Shown: positions 46,049-54,844, counted from the stretch's first letter. The stretch is 64,000 nucleotides of DNA from Sulfurirhabdus autotrophica (GCF_004346685.1 NZ_SMCO01000005.1:107753-171752); one strand, 5' to 3'. The notes: generated from the letters alone by a model not told the origin. Numbers and translations are program-made.

Positions 46049-47392
46049 ATGAAAACTCCTGAACTTTTGGCACCAGCCGGCACGCTGGAAAAAATGCGCT
46101 ACGCCTTCCTATTCGGCGCCGATGCAGTCTATGCAGGGCAACCACGTTATTCTCTGCGCGCACGAAATAATGAATTTAAAATGGAACAACTGGAAATTGG
46201 CATTAAAGAAGCCCATAGCCAAAACAAAAAATTCTTTGTCGCCAGCAACCTGATGCCTCACAACGCCAAAGTCAAAACCTATATGGCAGATATGGCGCCG
46301 ATTATCGCTATGAAGCCCGATGCGCTGATTATGGCTGACCCTGGCCTGATCAGTATGGTGCGGGAAAAATGGCCGGAAATACCAGTTCATTTATCGGTAC
46401 AGGCCAACACTGTTAACTACGCCACCGTAAAATTCTGGCAGGCTATGGGGCTTACCCGGGTTATTTTGTCTCGAGAATTGTCTTTTGACGAAATTGAAGA
46501 GATCAAGCAACACTGCCCGGACATGGAACTGGAAGTCTTTGTGCACGGTGCTTTGTGTATTGCTTATTCCGGACGATGCTTGCTATCTGGTTACTTTAAC
46601 CACCGCGACCCCAATCAGGGAACATGCACAAACTCTTGCCGCTGGGACTATAAAGTTCACGATACAGATGAAGATGCCACTGGTGATATACAAAAAATAG
46701 ATCTGGATTTTCGCGCAGCTATGGAAGAACCCCGCTTTGCTGATTGCGGTGATCAGCAACGTCATCCTTTGTCGGACAAAGTCTATCTGATTGAAGAAAA
46801 AAATCGTCCGGGTGAACTCATGCCCATCATTGAAGATGACCATGGAACCTATATCATGAATTCCAAGGACCTGCGAGCTGTGGAACATATTGAACGGCTG
46901 GCAAAAATCGGGGTGGATTCGCTTAAAATTGAAGGCCGCACTAAATCCGCCTACTACGTTGCTCGCACCTCTCAGGTTTATCGCAAAGCGATTGATGATG
47001 CAGTGGCCGGCCGGCCTTTTGACCTTTCGCTCCTTTCTGATTTAGAAAACCTGGCCAGCCGGGGCTATACCGATGGCTTCTACGAACGCCACCACACCCA
47101 CGAATACCAGAACTATATTAAAGGGCACTCAGAAAGTGACCGCAGCCAATATGTAGGGGATGTTATAGCCTATGACGCGCAAACCGGCTTTGCTGAAATT
47201 GAAGTAAAAAACCGTTTCAGCGTTGGCGACAAATTGGAAATCATTCATCCATCAGGCAACCAAACCATTACGCTGAAACAAATGACCAGCAAAGACGGTA
47301 AAACACTAGATGAAGCTCCGGGTAGTGGTCATCGGGTAAAAATACCTTTAAATGCCAATCTGGAAAAGGCTTTAATCACCCGATTTTTTTAA
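46049..47392 (+). CDS. U32 peptidase-family tRNA hydroxylation protein (TrhP/YegQ type)
   Basis: 447 residues. The U32 signature is clear: PELLAPAGTLEKMRYAFLFG, ADAVYAGQPRYSLRARNNEF, EVFVHGALCIAYSGRCLLS and NQGTCTNSCRWDYK with the conserved Cys set, then VDSLKIEGRTKSAYYV. YegQ/TrhP is needed for forming 5-hydroxyuridine at the tRNA wobble position; genuine peptidase activity is doubtful in this subgroup. ORF begins at the first Met with good homology. Confidence 0.92.
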   Translation: MKTPELLAPAGTLEKMRYAFLFGADAVYAGQPRYSLRARNNEFKMEQLEIGIKEAHSQNKKFFVASNLMPHNAKVKTYMADMAPIIAMKPDALIMADPGLISMVREKWPEIPVHLSVQANTVNYATVKFWQAMGLTRVILSRELSFDEIEEIKQHCPDMELEVFVHGALCIAYSGRCLLSGYFNHRDPNQGTCTNSCRWDYKVHDTDEDATGDIQKIDLDFRAAMEEPRFADCGDQQRHPLSDKVYLIEEKNRPGELMPIIEDDHGTYIMNSKDLRAVEHIERLAKIGVDSLKIEGRTKSAYYVARTSQVYRKAIDDAVAGRPFDLSLLSDLENLASRGYTDGFYERHHTHEYQNYIKGHSESDRSQYVGDVIAYDAQTGFAEIEVKNRFSVGDKLEIIHPSGNQTITLKQMTSKDGKTLDEAPGSGHRVKIPLNANLEKALITRFF

Positions 47393-47522
47393 TTTTCCGA
47401 TTCACTTAATATTTTGTAAGGATTCGGAAAGTCCACCGACTAAGCATTACCGGCATAGATCAAATTGTCTTGCCGGACGAACTCATCACAAAATTGAATA
47501 TGTATGAATAAGGAGATAGCAC

Positions 47523-47732
47523 ATGGAAGTTAGCGGATCCACATCTCACCAGGTGAGTAATATTGCGGCGCTCACAAGCACCAACCAAACTTCTCAGGTA
47601 AAAAGAACAGAAGAAGCACAGCAAGCTGCCAAAGCCCTTGAAACTCAGCAAGCAAACCAAAGTCAGGCCAGTACTGAAAATCGGCCTGTAGCCGGCAATA
47701 CTGTCGGAAGTATCATCAATACTAGCGCTTAG
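47523..47732 (+). CDS. Small Gln/Ala-rich protein, copy 1 of a tandem pair
   Basis: 69 residues, function unknown. No membrane segment or signal peptide; high in Ala, Gln, Ser and Thr with predicted helical middle (TEEAQQAAKALETQQANQ). It has a clear AAGGAG site before the ATG. The C-terminal tail TVGSIINTSA reappears in the next gene (LVGSVINTSA), both after an ENRP motif. The repeat suggests a common binding or processing signal. Confidence 0.65.
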   Translation: MEVSGSTSHQVSNIAALTSTNQTSQVKRTEEAQQAAKALETQQANQSQASTENRPVAGNTVGSIINTSA

Positions 47733-47757
47733 ACCTTAGTGCAATGATGGGGGCAAG

Positions 47758-48108
47758 GTGATACAGGCAACAGGCATTTCCCAGGCTTACAGTACTGCAG
47801 GCTCCGGCACTGCATCTGCAGGCTTGGAAGCTCAACTTGCGCGCCTTCAACAGGAATTATCCGATTGCGTTAATTGTGCTTCGGCTAAAACCACAGAAGG
47901 AAAAGCAAAAATTCAGGCTGTCGAAGCCAAAATCAATGTCATACAGGCACGCCTGGATGCGGTAGCCGTACAATCACAGGGTGATAACAATATACAGGCA
48001 ATTAGTAAGTCATCCCAAACGCAGCAACTGGATCAACATTCTGCCAACGTTGAAAATCGTCCCATCAGGGATAGCTTAGTCGGAAGCGTTATCAATACCA
48101 GCGCGTAG
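47758..48108 (+). CDS. Small coiled-coil protein, copy 2 of a tandem pair
   Basis: 116 residues, GTG start at 47758 behind GATGGGGGCAAG. Residues 22-70 form a predicted helical/coiled coil region (LEAQLARLQQELSDCVNCA with CxxC, then IQAVEAKINVIQARL). The last 20 residues (ENRPIRDSLVGSVINTSA) copy the tail of the preceding small protein 25 bases upstream. Function unknown; not matched to any named family. Confidence 0.6.
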   Translation: MIQATGISQAYSTAGSGTASAGLEAQLARLQQELSDCVNCASAKTTEGKAKIQAVEAKINVIQARLDAVAVQSQGDNNIQAISKSSQTQQLDQHSANVENRPIRDSLVGSVINTSA

Positions 48109-48187
48109 TGCATTTTCAATCCGAATTAACCTGATACTGAGAATTATATTTAACAAAACAATTCCAGCATCGGTATTACCACAGAGA

Positions 48188-48424
48188 TTACAACCAGCTT
48201 TCTATCGTACTTTTGGACGGAACACCTCCAGCATGCACCACCTTCCCATCAATCACAACGCCTGGTGTCGACATAACTCCATAGCCCAATATCTGAGCAA
48301 TGTCTTCTATTTTCTCAAGCTGAATTTCGGTGCCTTTTGCCTTGGCAGCGTCCTCAATCAGTTTCAGCGTTGTTTTACAATTGGTGCAACCGGTTCCTAA
48401 TACTTTAATATTTTTCATATTCAA
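48188..48424 (-). CDS. Thioredoxin-like small redox-active disulfide protein
   Basis: 78 residues. VLGTGCTNCKTTLKLIED gives a CxxC active site near the N-terminus in a thioredoxin-type fold; STPGVVIDGKVVHAGGVPS contains the cis-Pro loop. Such mini-thioredoxins regularly accompany ArsP/DUF318 permeases. It may help deliver or reduce As(III)/metal ligands. End of the arsenic gene run. Confidence 0.85.
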   Translation of the reverse strand: MNMKNIKVLGTGCTNCKTTLKLIEDAAKAKGTEIQLEKIEDIAQILGYGVMSTPGVVIDGKVVHAGGVPSKSTIESWL

Positions 48425-48439
48425 CTCCTACTTTCACAG

Positions 48440-48754
48440 TTAACAACAAGATTTTCCGGATGGTGTAGGGGTGCAACATGCACCGCCCGCCACGGGGATA
48501 GTACTTAGCGTTTCTCCTCCTTCAGGGGGAAAACAGGCTTTGAATGCTTGATCGAATTTATCATCCAGCTTTTTCGCCGACTCGTCTCTGATGTGACGCG
48601 CAATTTCCACCACCAGATCAATCTGTTCTTCTGACACACCAAACTCTTTTAACTTATCTAATTGGCACAGACCCTGATTGGGATGGTTTGCCGCGATGTT
48701 GGATGCGAGCGAGACCAGCGCCACGATAGATGGATGCAAAACCGAATGGGTCAT
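48440..48754 (-). CDS. AhpD-like small protein with C-terminal Cys pairs
   Basis: 104 residues. The helical part (VALVSLASNIAANHPNQGL, EEQIDLVVEIARHIRDES) resembles a half carboxymuconolactone-decarboxylase/AhpD domain but lacks its CxxC. The tail instead carries two vicinal Cys pairs (GGACCTP and KSCC), typical for As(III) or metal binding. Overlaps the permease gene by four bases; probably a metalloid-binding helper. Confidence 0.6.
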   Translation of the reverse strand: MTHSVLHPSIVALVSLASNIAANHPNQGLCQLDKLKEFGVSEEQIDLVVEIARHIRDESAKKLDDKFDQAFKACFPPEGGETLSTIPVAGGACCTPTPSGKSCC

Positions 48755-49710
48755 AATATAGTCCTCAAAAAATTAAACGACACGCCTACGACAACAAAAG
48801 CCAGCGCCAGATAGCCTGAAAACAATACCATTAGCGGAACCTTGATGACTTTACGCAATATAATCATTTCTGGCAGCGACAGCGCAGTGACGGACATCAT
48901 GAAGGCCAGTACTGTACCGATTGGCACCCCCTTACCCAACAGCACCTCGGCAATCGGTATAATCCCAACTGCGTCAGAATAAAGTGGCACGCCAACTAGC
49001 ACCGCTCCTATCACCGACAGCAGACCGCCTCCTCCTGCAACCTTTGCAACCAGATCAGCCGGCACGAATCCATGAATAAACGCACCCACTCCCACACCGA
49101 TGAGAATGTATTTCCAGATGCGCCGGACGATTTCTTTAACTTGATTTACCGCGTACTGATGCCGGGCTCGCATAGATTTATCTTCTTCAATCTGCGCTGA
49201 TTCACCCATGCGAATTTTCCAGACATAATCCTCAACCCAACGCTCTGGCTTGAATCGCTCCAGCACAAAGCCGCCGATCAATGCAACAGACAATCCAGTA
49301 ACGATATATAGCACGGTGAATTTCCAGCCGATAATGGATGCTAGCAGCACCACGGCCACTTCGTTGATCATCGGACTGGCGATCAGAAATGAAAGGGTCA
49401 CGCCCAATGGAATACCTGCCTCCACAAAGCCGATAAAGAGCGGAATAGACGAACAGGAACAGAATGGTGTCACCGCCCCCAGTCCCACAGCCATGAAACG
49501 GCTTTGGATATTACCTCGATTGCGAATGAACTCGCGCACCTTCTCGGGTTTGAGCAAGGCGCGAAGCAACCCCATACCATAAATTACCAAGGTGAGCAAC
49601 ACCAATATCTTGGTCACATCCATGACAAAAAAATGCAAAGCATCACTCAGGGCCGTACCTTTCATCCCGGCCAAATCGTAAATCAGTAAGGTAGCTAAAG
49701 CATCAAACAT
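48751..49710 (-). CDS. ArsP/SO_0444-type metalloid permease
   Basis: 319 residues with eight or more membrane segments. TPFCSCSSIPLFIGFVEAG carries the Cys-containing motif of the DUF318/ArsP family, with SPMINEVAVVLL after it. ArsP exports trivalent methylated arsenicals; relatives export Cu or Zn. Location in the ars run favours an arsenical substrate. Confidence 0.84.
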   Translation of the reverse strand: MFDALATLLIYDLAGMKGTALSDALHFFVMDVTKILVLLTLVIYGMGLLRALLKPEKVREFIRNRGNIQSRFMAVGLGAVTPFCSCSSIPLFIGFVEAGIPLGVTLSFLIASPMINEVAVVLLASIIGWKFTVLYIVTGLSVALIGGFVLERFKPERWVEDYVWKIRMGESAQIEEDKSMRARHQYAVNQVKEIVRRIWKYILIGVGVGAFIHGFVPADLVAKVAGGGGLLSVIGAVLVGVPLYSDAVGIIPIAEVLLGKGVPIGTVLAFMMSVTALSLPEMIILRKVIKVPLMVLFSGYLALAFVVVGVSFNFLRTIL

Positions 49711-49731
49711 ATTATTTAACTCATCCTGATA

Positions 49732-50661
49732 TCAGAGCGCAAATGCATCATCGTACGGCTGATCACCCTCCGACACTGGCAGCGTCAGGTTGTTACCCCA
49801 GTCTCCCCAGCCGCCGTTATAAATGCGTACATCTATGTAGCCCAGTGCTTTCAGTTGCAGCCAGGCCAGGCTGGAACGGAAACCATCATGGCAATAGGCG
49901 TAAATGGTCTTGTCCTTGGGGAGGGACTTGTACAGCACTGCAATGTCGTCCAGGGATTTCCAGGTCTGGCTCTGACCATCCGCCCCATCCAGACTGACGA
50001 TACTGATCGCACCCGGAATATGTCCACCGCGAACGGAATGTTGCACCACCTTGCCGGTATACATATCAGCGGGGCGAGAATCCAGAAGGACGATTGCAGG
50101 ATCACGCCTGGCCACTACATCGCTGTAGACATCAGTCCATTCCACCACCATGCCGGGCTTGGCAGGCTTCAGTTTGACGTTACCCGGTTTCCGTTTGGTT
50201 TCTTCTTTTGTCATGCTGTTAAAGGCACTCCACTCTATAGTGCCACCGTTCAGTATTTTCACCCGCTTCATGTCAAATCCATACAGATCGAGCAGAAAGT
50301 AAACACGAGAAGTCAGCGCAGTGACGGAATCATCGTAAAGCACGATAGTTGAATCGTTATTCACGCCCCAAGTACGCAACGTCTGTTCAAAGGCTTCACG
50401 TGAGGGGAATCGCATCGAGGGTATGGCGTGGTTATCACCCAAATCCTTAAAACGCTGCACTTGTACCGCACCAGGTATATGCCCCACGGTGAAATAACGG
50501 TGCGGATGATAGCGCACTTCCAGCACCACCAGCTTCTGATCTTTCAAATGACCTGCCAGCCAATCGGCGTCTACCAGAAAGTCAGGTTTGGCACTCGCTG
50601 AGGCGATATTTGCCCCCATCCAAAGCAGCAATAACAGGGTGATCCGGAATATATTTTTCAT
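49732..50661 (-). CDS. Exported rhodanese-type sulfurtransferase
   Basis: 309 residues with a Sec signal (cut after NIASASA) and two rhodanese domains (about 28-150 and 165-300). The second has the active-site YAYCHDGFRSSLAW loop; the first has no Cys at that place (STIVLYDDSVTA). It would move sulfane sulfur in the periplasm. Its place between the permease and acr3 suggests thiol/arsenic chemistry, but the link is positional. Confidence 0.85.
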   Translation of the reverse strand: MKNIFRITLLLLLWMGANIASASAKPDFLVDADWLAGHLKDQKLVVLEVRYHPHRYFTVGHIPGAVQVQRFKDLGDNHAIPSMRFPSREAFEQTLRTWGVNNDSTIVLYDDSVTALTSRVYFLLDLYGFDMKRVKILNGGTIEWSAFNSMTKEETKRKPGNVKLKPAKPGMVVEWTDVYSDVVARRDPAIVLLDSRPADMYTGKVVQHSVRGGHIPGAISIVSLDGADGQSQTWKSLDDIAVLYKSLPKDKTIYAYCHDGFRSSLAWLQLKALGYIDVRIYNGGWGDWGNNLTLPVSEGDQPYDDAFAL

Positions 50662-50696
50662 TTTGATTTCCTTAATTATTTAATTGCTGCCAAAAT

Positions 50697-51767
50697 CTAC
50701 TGCCCTGCCTCATACCATTGCTTGCTGGCATTGACGATGCGCACCACTGAAAGCATCACCGGCACTTCGATCAACACCCCCACCACGGTAGCCAATGCCG
50801 CCCCCGACTGAAATCCGAACAAGCTAATCGCCGCTGCAACCGCCAGTTCAAAAAAATTACTCGCCCCAATCAATGCTGATGGACCAGCCACGCAATGGGC
50901 CACGCCAAACTTGCGGTTCAGCAGATAGGCTAAACCTGAATTAAAGTAGACTTGAATCAGGATCGGGACAGCCAGCATGGCAATCACTAAAGGTTGCTCA
51001 AGAATTGCCTGGCCTTGAAAACCAAACAGCAACACCAAGGTAAGCAATAGTGCTGAGAGCGATAGTGGATGTAACCGTTTGAGTGTTATTTCCATGGCGC
51101 TGGGCCCAAGCTTCTGCAATATAGCTCTCCAAATTTGGGCAATCGCGACTGGAATAACAATATATAGCGCAACCGAAAGAAACAAGGTATCCCAAGGCAC
51201 AGTGATCGCAGACAGTCCCAGCAAAAGTGCAACAATCGGCGCAAAAGCAAAAATCATAATTACATCGTTGAGAGCCACTTGAGACAAGGTAAATAAAGGC
51301 TCACCACGGGTCAGGTTACTCCACACAAACACCATGGCTGTGCAGGGTGCGGCGGCCAGCAAAATCAGGCCGGCGACATAACTGTCCAGCTGATCGGCGG
51401 GCAAATAGGGTGCAAACACCTGACGGATAAATATCCAGCCCAGTAGTGCCATGGAAAAAGGCTTCACTGCCCAGTTGATGAACAGTGTGACTCCAATGCC
51501 ACGCCAATGCTGCTTAACCTGATGCAGCGCACCAAAATCAATCTTGAGCAGCATCGGAATGATCATGACCCAGATCAGCACCCCCACAGGCAAATTAACC
51601 TGCGCCACTTCCATTGAACCTACTGCGCGAAACAGGCTTGGTATTAATTGCCCTAACCCAATGCCAATCGCAATGGACATAAAAACCCATAACGTCAGCC
51701 AACGTTCAAAAAAACCAAGCGCTGCTCCGCTTTCCGCTCGCGCGGTTATTTCACACTGGACGCTCAT
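50697..51767 (-). CDS. Arsenite efflux permease ACR3
   Basis: 356 residues with ten membrane helices of the bile/arsenite/riboflavin transporter fold. FFERWLTLWVFMSIAIGIGLG start, AAAPCTAMVFVWSNL with the essential Cys, and SNFFELAVAAAISLF near the end match Acr3. It exports As(III) made by the arsenate reductase encoded upstream on the same strand. Confidence 0.95.
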   Translation of the reverse strand: MSVQCEITARAESGAALGFFERWLTLWVFMSIAIGIGLGQLIPSLFRAVGSMEVAQVNLPVGVLIWVMIIPMLLKIDFGALHQVKQHWRGIGVTLFINWAVKPFSMALLGWIFIRQVFAPYLPADQLDSYVAGLILLAAAPCTAMVFVWSNLTRGEPLFTLSQVALNDVIMIFAFAPIVALLLGLSAITVPWDTLFLSVALYIVIPVAIAQIWRAILQKLGPSAMEITLKRLHPLSLSALLLTLVLLFGFQGQAILEQPLVIAMLAVPILIQVYFNSGLAYLLNRKFGVAHCVAGPSALIGASNFFELAVAAAISLFGFQSGAALATVVGVLIEVPVMLSVVRIVNASKQWYEAGQ

Positions 51768-51906
51768 GCCCTATCCTTAAACTCAAATTAACTCTTGAAC
51801 GCCTTCACCTTTTGCTTTCAAAGGACACAGACATTTGTCAGCAGTTTTAAACGCGCCAAGTGAAATTTGCACAGAAGCATCATAAACATGGATCAAGCAT
51901 GCCCCC

Positions 51907-52368
51907 TCAACAACAGCCAGACTTTCCAAATACAGGCGTACAGCATCCACTCTTGCTGAGCGCTGGTTTTTCTAAACTGTCAGTTGCTTCTTCAACACCA
52001 AACACCGGTATGCTTCCCAGCGTATGAAATGCCTCCCAAGCTATACCGGCAGGATCTTTTACCCAGTATTTGTTGGATTCCGCATAACAGCAAGCACCCT
52101 CTCGTTGCTCCACTACGGAACTGGTCGCCTGATTCAGATTCACCTGAACAGCGGATAACTCTTCTTCACTATCCACTTGAATACCCAGATGATCTACCCC
52201 CTCCTTGCTGCTACGGTTGGAAATGGCAAAATTAATGCGAGGATCATCCAGCATCCATTTTGCGTAATCATCTTTATGTACTGTTGGGCTTTGCCCGAAC
52301 ATGGTCGAATAAAATTGAATGCTTTCAATCAAATCTTTCACTGACACGTGAACATGGAATCGTTTCAT
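51907..52368 (-). CDS. ArsI/CadI-family metalloid-binding VOC protein
   Basis: 153 residues, vicinal-oxygen-chelate fold. FHVHVSVKDLIESIQFYSTMFG start, EGACCYAESNKYWVKDP with the vicinal Cys pair that in ArsI binds MAs(III), and AWEAFHTLG with metal Glu. The tail carries two more Cys pairs (SGCCTP, KSGCC). ArsI cleaves the C-As bond of methyl- and aryl-arsenicals; CadI-like members only bind cadmium. Which applies is not decided, but the neighbours favour arsenic. Confidence 0.85.
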   Translation of the reverse strand: MKRFHVHVSVKDLIESIQFYSTMFGQSPTVHKDDYAKWMLDDPRINFAISNRSSKEGVDHLGIQVDSEEELSAVQVNLNQATSSVVEQREGACCYAESNKYWVKDPAGIAWEAFHTLGSIPVFGVEEATDSLEKPALSKSGCCTPVFGKSGCC

Positions 52369-52387
52369 GGCTATCTCCTGTAACAGA

Positions 52388-52795
52388 CTACGAAAGACGC
52401 TCCTGAATTATCGGGAGCAATTTGGCACGTATTTCATCGCGAACACGCTCAAAACTGTCTAGCGCTTCGCCATGGGGATCATGGAAAGGCATGTGGATGG
52501 TAGGAACTGGGCGTGGAAACACCGGACAACTTTCCTTGGCGTTATCACACACGGTAACAACCAGATCCACAGCTTCATTTAGCACAGCATCAACATGTTT
52601 AGGGCTTAACCCATCTGTAGAAACACCAGCAAGATTTAATGCTTCAATCGCACCATCAGCCACTTTAGGTCCTGGGCTGGTGCCTGCAGAAATGGCCACA
52701 ATATCTGGCCCTAAATCATGATTAACCAAGGCTTCGGCCATTTGGCTGCGGCATGAATTTCCAGTACACAAAATAAGAACCGTTTTATGCATCAT
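52388..52795 (-). CDS. arsC: Arsenate reductase, low-MW phosphatase type
   Basis: 135 residues. P-loop LILCTGNSCRSQMAEALV with catalytic Cys10, then VTVCDNAKESCPVFP with the Cys pair of the thioredoxin-coupled ArsC family, and FHDPHGEAL. Reduces As(V) to As(III). The start at 52795 follows an AAAGGTGCG element; in-frame upstream codons belong to the arsR-arsC spacer. Confidence 0.93.
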   Translation of the reverse strand: MMHKTVLILCTGNSCRSQMAEALVNHDLGPDIVAISAGTSPGPKVADGAIEALNLAGVSTDGLSPKHVDAVLNEAVDLVVTVCDNAKESCPVFPRPVPTIHMPFHDPHGEALDSFERVRDEIRAKLLPIIQERLS

Positions 52796-52806
52796 CGCAC
52801 CTTTAT

Positions 52807-52828
52807 TATATGCACCAAAACGCATATA
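52807..52828. promoter_or_regulatory. Second ArsR-like palindrome between arsR and arsC
   Basis: TATATGC (52807-52813) and GCATATA (52822-52828) form a perfect inverted repeat with an eight-base spacer, ahead of arsC. Its ATATG...CATAT arms recall the operator before arsR, suggesting a second control point inside the operon. Confidence 0.45.
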
Positions 52829-52844
52829 TATGAGTAAAAAATTT

Positions 52845-53189
52845 TTAACTGCAGCAAGCGTTACCTGTTCCTTGCTCATTCAGAAGGTCATTGTCTATTG
52901 CATAGGGTGACGACTCGCCAATACCCTGCACCATCGACTCAAGAATACGTACTGCCCAAAGTGGCAATTGCGGGTGAATACGATAATGCACCCATGTCCC
53001 TTCTTTTCGTGAGGCGAGAACGCCTGCTTCCCTCATCACAGCCAGATGTCGTGAAACTTTTGGCTGAGAAAGACCTAACACCTGAAAAATGTCGCAAACA
53101 CAACGTTCTTGTGATTTAAGCAGCAACACCAATACACGACGACGGGTCTCATCAGCCAATATATCGAAAAATTGATTAGAATCTAGCAT
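52845..53189 (-). CDS. arsR: ArsR-family repressor
   Basis: 114 residues, winged-helix repressor released from DNA by As(III). Cys30 and Cys32 in ERCVCDIFQVLGL form the alpha-3 metal site; SQPKVSRHLAVMREAG is the recognition helix. The C-terminal NACCS adds a further Cys pair. First gene of the minus-strand arsenic run, preceded by an AT-rich operator. Confidence 0.94.
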   Translation of the reverse strand: MLDSNQFFDILADETRRRVLVLLLKSQERCVCDIFQVLGLSQPKVSRHLAVMREAGVLASRKEGTWVHYRIHPQLPLWAVRILESMVQGIGESSPYAIDNDLLNEQGTGNACCS

Positions 53190-53198
53190 GTGAAAAAT

Positions 53199-53218
53199 AT
53201 ATATGTTATTTCATATAT
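53199..53218. promoter_or_regulatory. ArsR operator-like palindrome
   Basis: ATATATG (53199-53205) and CATATAT (53212-53218) are perfect arms around TTATTT, about 10 bases before the arsR start. Location and symmetry fit autorepression by ArsR. Confidence 0.65.
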
Positions 53219-53272
53219 TGTCAACAACAATACCAACGATTGATCACTGTGTTGATTTTGAGGATTTTACAG

Positions 53273-54169
53273 CTATTGATCCGATGGTCTCAACCCGGCT
53301 CTAAAGAACTCACGCAACATGAAGTCTTCCAATCCGGCATTATCTTCCACAAGTGCAGAAAGCGTGATCACACGATTCAAGCGCTGCGACTCCCAATTGA
53401 AATTACCTTTGTGACGTTGGCGAATGATGGTTATCATTTTGCGTATGATGGCATGCTCCACATCTGTGTTTGCATCTGCCTGCACTTCAATTTCTTCACG
53501 TCTGCCATTATTGTAATTACTGTCCCACCCCCTGAACGAGAAAACCGCACTACGTGTGCCAACACGCATAATTTGAAATATCCCACCCCCTCCCTGTTGC
53601 TGAAGGTTGCGACTGATATTTGCGTTTCTTATATCCTCTTCAGAGGGTTGTGCGGTATCGCCATTTCCAAGTTCAGCCAATTGTCGTCGAGCTCTGGCCG
53701 CTTTGACAAAACTGGCCATATCGGTGGGCTCTTCTTCCGCGGTTTTATTCGATGGGGGCGCAACTGGTTTGATTGGATTAGCGACTATATCCGGCTTAAC
53801 AGTTAGCGTGGGCGGAATCCGTTTCGCAGGTTTTGCTGATACTAATGGTTTTGTTTGATGGCGCTGAGCTTGAACCTGAGTACTATGGCTGGCAGGCGGA
53901 GTGTCAGGCTGCGTTGTCGTTTTTTTCGATGATACTATTGGATTTAATTGTACGGTAAGAACATTACTTCCTGCATTAATCGAATTAATATCAATGGGTT
54001 TCTGAAAATGAAAGAAAAGATAAAACATCAAATGCAACAGTAACGATGCAGCCATGGCAATCAACAATTTTCGGTTAATTCGGATTACCAAATAATCATC
54101 AAGAACCGGCATATTGCTCAACCACACTTCGGGAGCGTGGTGTAGACGGGATTCAGTATTGCCTGACAT
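53273..54169 (-). CDS. TonB-like membrane-anchored protein of unknown role
   Basis: 298 residues. A single N-terminal membrane helix (LLIAMAASLLLHLMFYLFF, about residues 35-53) is followed by a Pro/Thr/Lys-rich periplasmic linker and a C-terminal alpha/beta domain (IMRVGTRSAVFSFRGWDS and MRKMITIIRQRH part). This plan resembles TonB, but no ExbBD genes are near. The ATG at 54169 is used; TTG at 54181 is a longer in-frame option. Confidence 0.65.
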   Translation of the reverse strand: MSGNTESRLHHAPEVWLSNMPVLDDYLVIRINRKLLIAMAASLLLHLMFYLFFHFQKPIDINSINAGSNVLTVQLNPIVSSKKTTTQPDTPPASHSTQVQAQRHQTKPLVSAKPAKRIPPTLTVKPDIVANPIKPVAPPSNKTAEEEPTDMASFVKAARARRQLAELGNGDTAQPSEEDIRNANISRNLQQQGGGGIFQIMRVGTRSAVFSFRGWDSNYNNGRREEIEVQADANTDVEHAIIRKMITIIRQRHKGNFNWESQRLNRVITLSALVEDNAGLEDFMLREFFRAGLRPSDQ

Positions 54170-54511
54170 GGAACATTTCAATAGAAAATCATTGATACAT
54201 CATTTTAAAAACCAATGCACTTTAATCGATATAATTCAGAATAAATAAAAGTAAAACTTGCCGCACCCTTACCCTCAAAACTTCATACTAAAAATATCAA
54301 CCGGAATACGAAGTATACATGCTTGAGTAGTGAGATAAATTAAGTTACAACTCACGTATGATGCCAATAAAAAGGCCCGGCATATAGCCGGGCCTTCAAG
54401 ATTTGACCAAAAACACAAACCAATTTTATGACATAAAACAGATTACAAAAGGCCAGAACCGCCACTCTTAAGGCATTTACGACATTTTTTAGAACATGAT
54501 AAAAGCCAGTG
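54170..54511. other. Gap between TonB-like gene and cytochrome c gene
   Basis: 342 bases, AT-rich. It contains the 3' terminator of the cytochrome c transcript (54371-54394) and, nearer 54170, the expected promoter of the TonB-like gene. No small ORF was supported. Confidence 0.5.
54371..54394 (-). terminator. Rho-independent terminator after cytochrome c gene
   Basis: AAGGCCCGGC and GCCGGGCCTT form a stem with an ATATA-type loop. On the - strand the stem is followed by a T-run (TTTTTATT), so it ends the cytochrome c/cytochrome-porin transcript. Confidence 0.88.
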
Positions 54512-54835
54512 TTACTTAGAAACTTTTGCAGAAGAACCATTCACCTGCTCTATCATGTAATCCACAGCTGCCTCAATATCCTTTTCAGAAAAGGCATCAT
54601 TGCCACCGTGAGCAGGCATCGCATTCAACCCGTAATCCGCATGCTCAATCAACTTTGCTCTTCCTTGCGCAAGTCGTGGCGTCCAGGCCTCTTTATCATC
54701 TAATTTTGGTGCATCCATAACACCACTTCGGTGACAGGTAGCGCAAGTCTGCTCGTAAATTGCCTTTCCGGAATGAGCAAAAGCAGGGCCAGCCAACAAG
54801 AACGCAGCGGTACAAAAAATTATCTTTATTTTCAT
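54512..54835 (-). CDS. Periplasmic monohaem cytochrome c (c5-like)
   Basis: 107 residues with a Sec signal cut after GPAFA. One haem site CATCH (Cys31, Cys34, His35) and a likely sixth ligand Met73 in NAMPAHGG. Class I cytochrome c, probably a soluble electron carrier. It lies nine bases after the cytochrome-porin gene on the same strand, so the two are likely cotranscribed and may exchange electrons. Confidence 0.9.
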   Translation of the reverse strand: MKIKIIFCTAAFLLAGPAFAHSGKAIYEQTCATCHRSGVMDAPKLDDKEAWTPRLAQGRAKLIEHADYGLNAMPAHGGNDAFSEKDIEAAVDYMIEQVNGSSAKVSK

Positions 54836-54844
54836 TATGTCACC

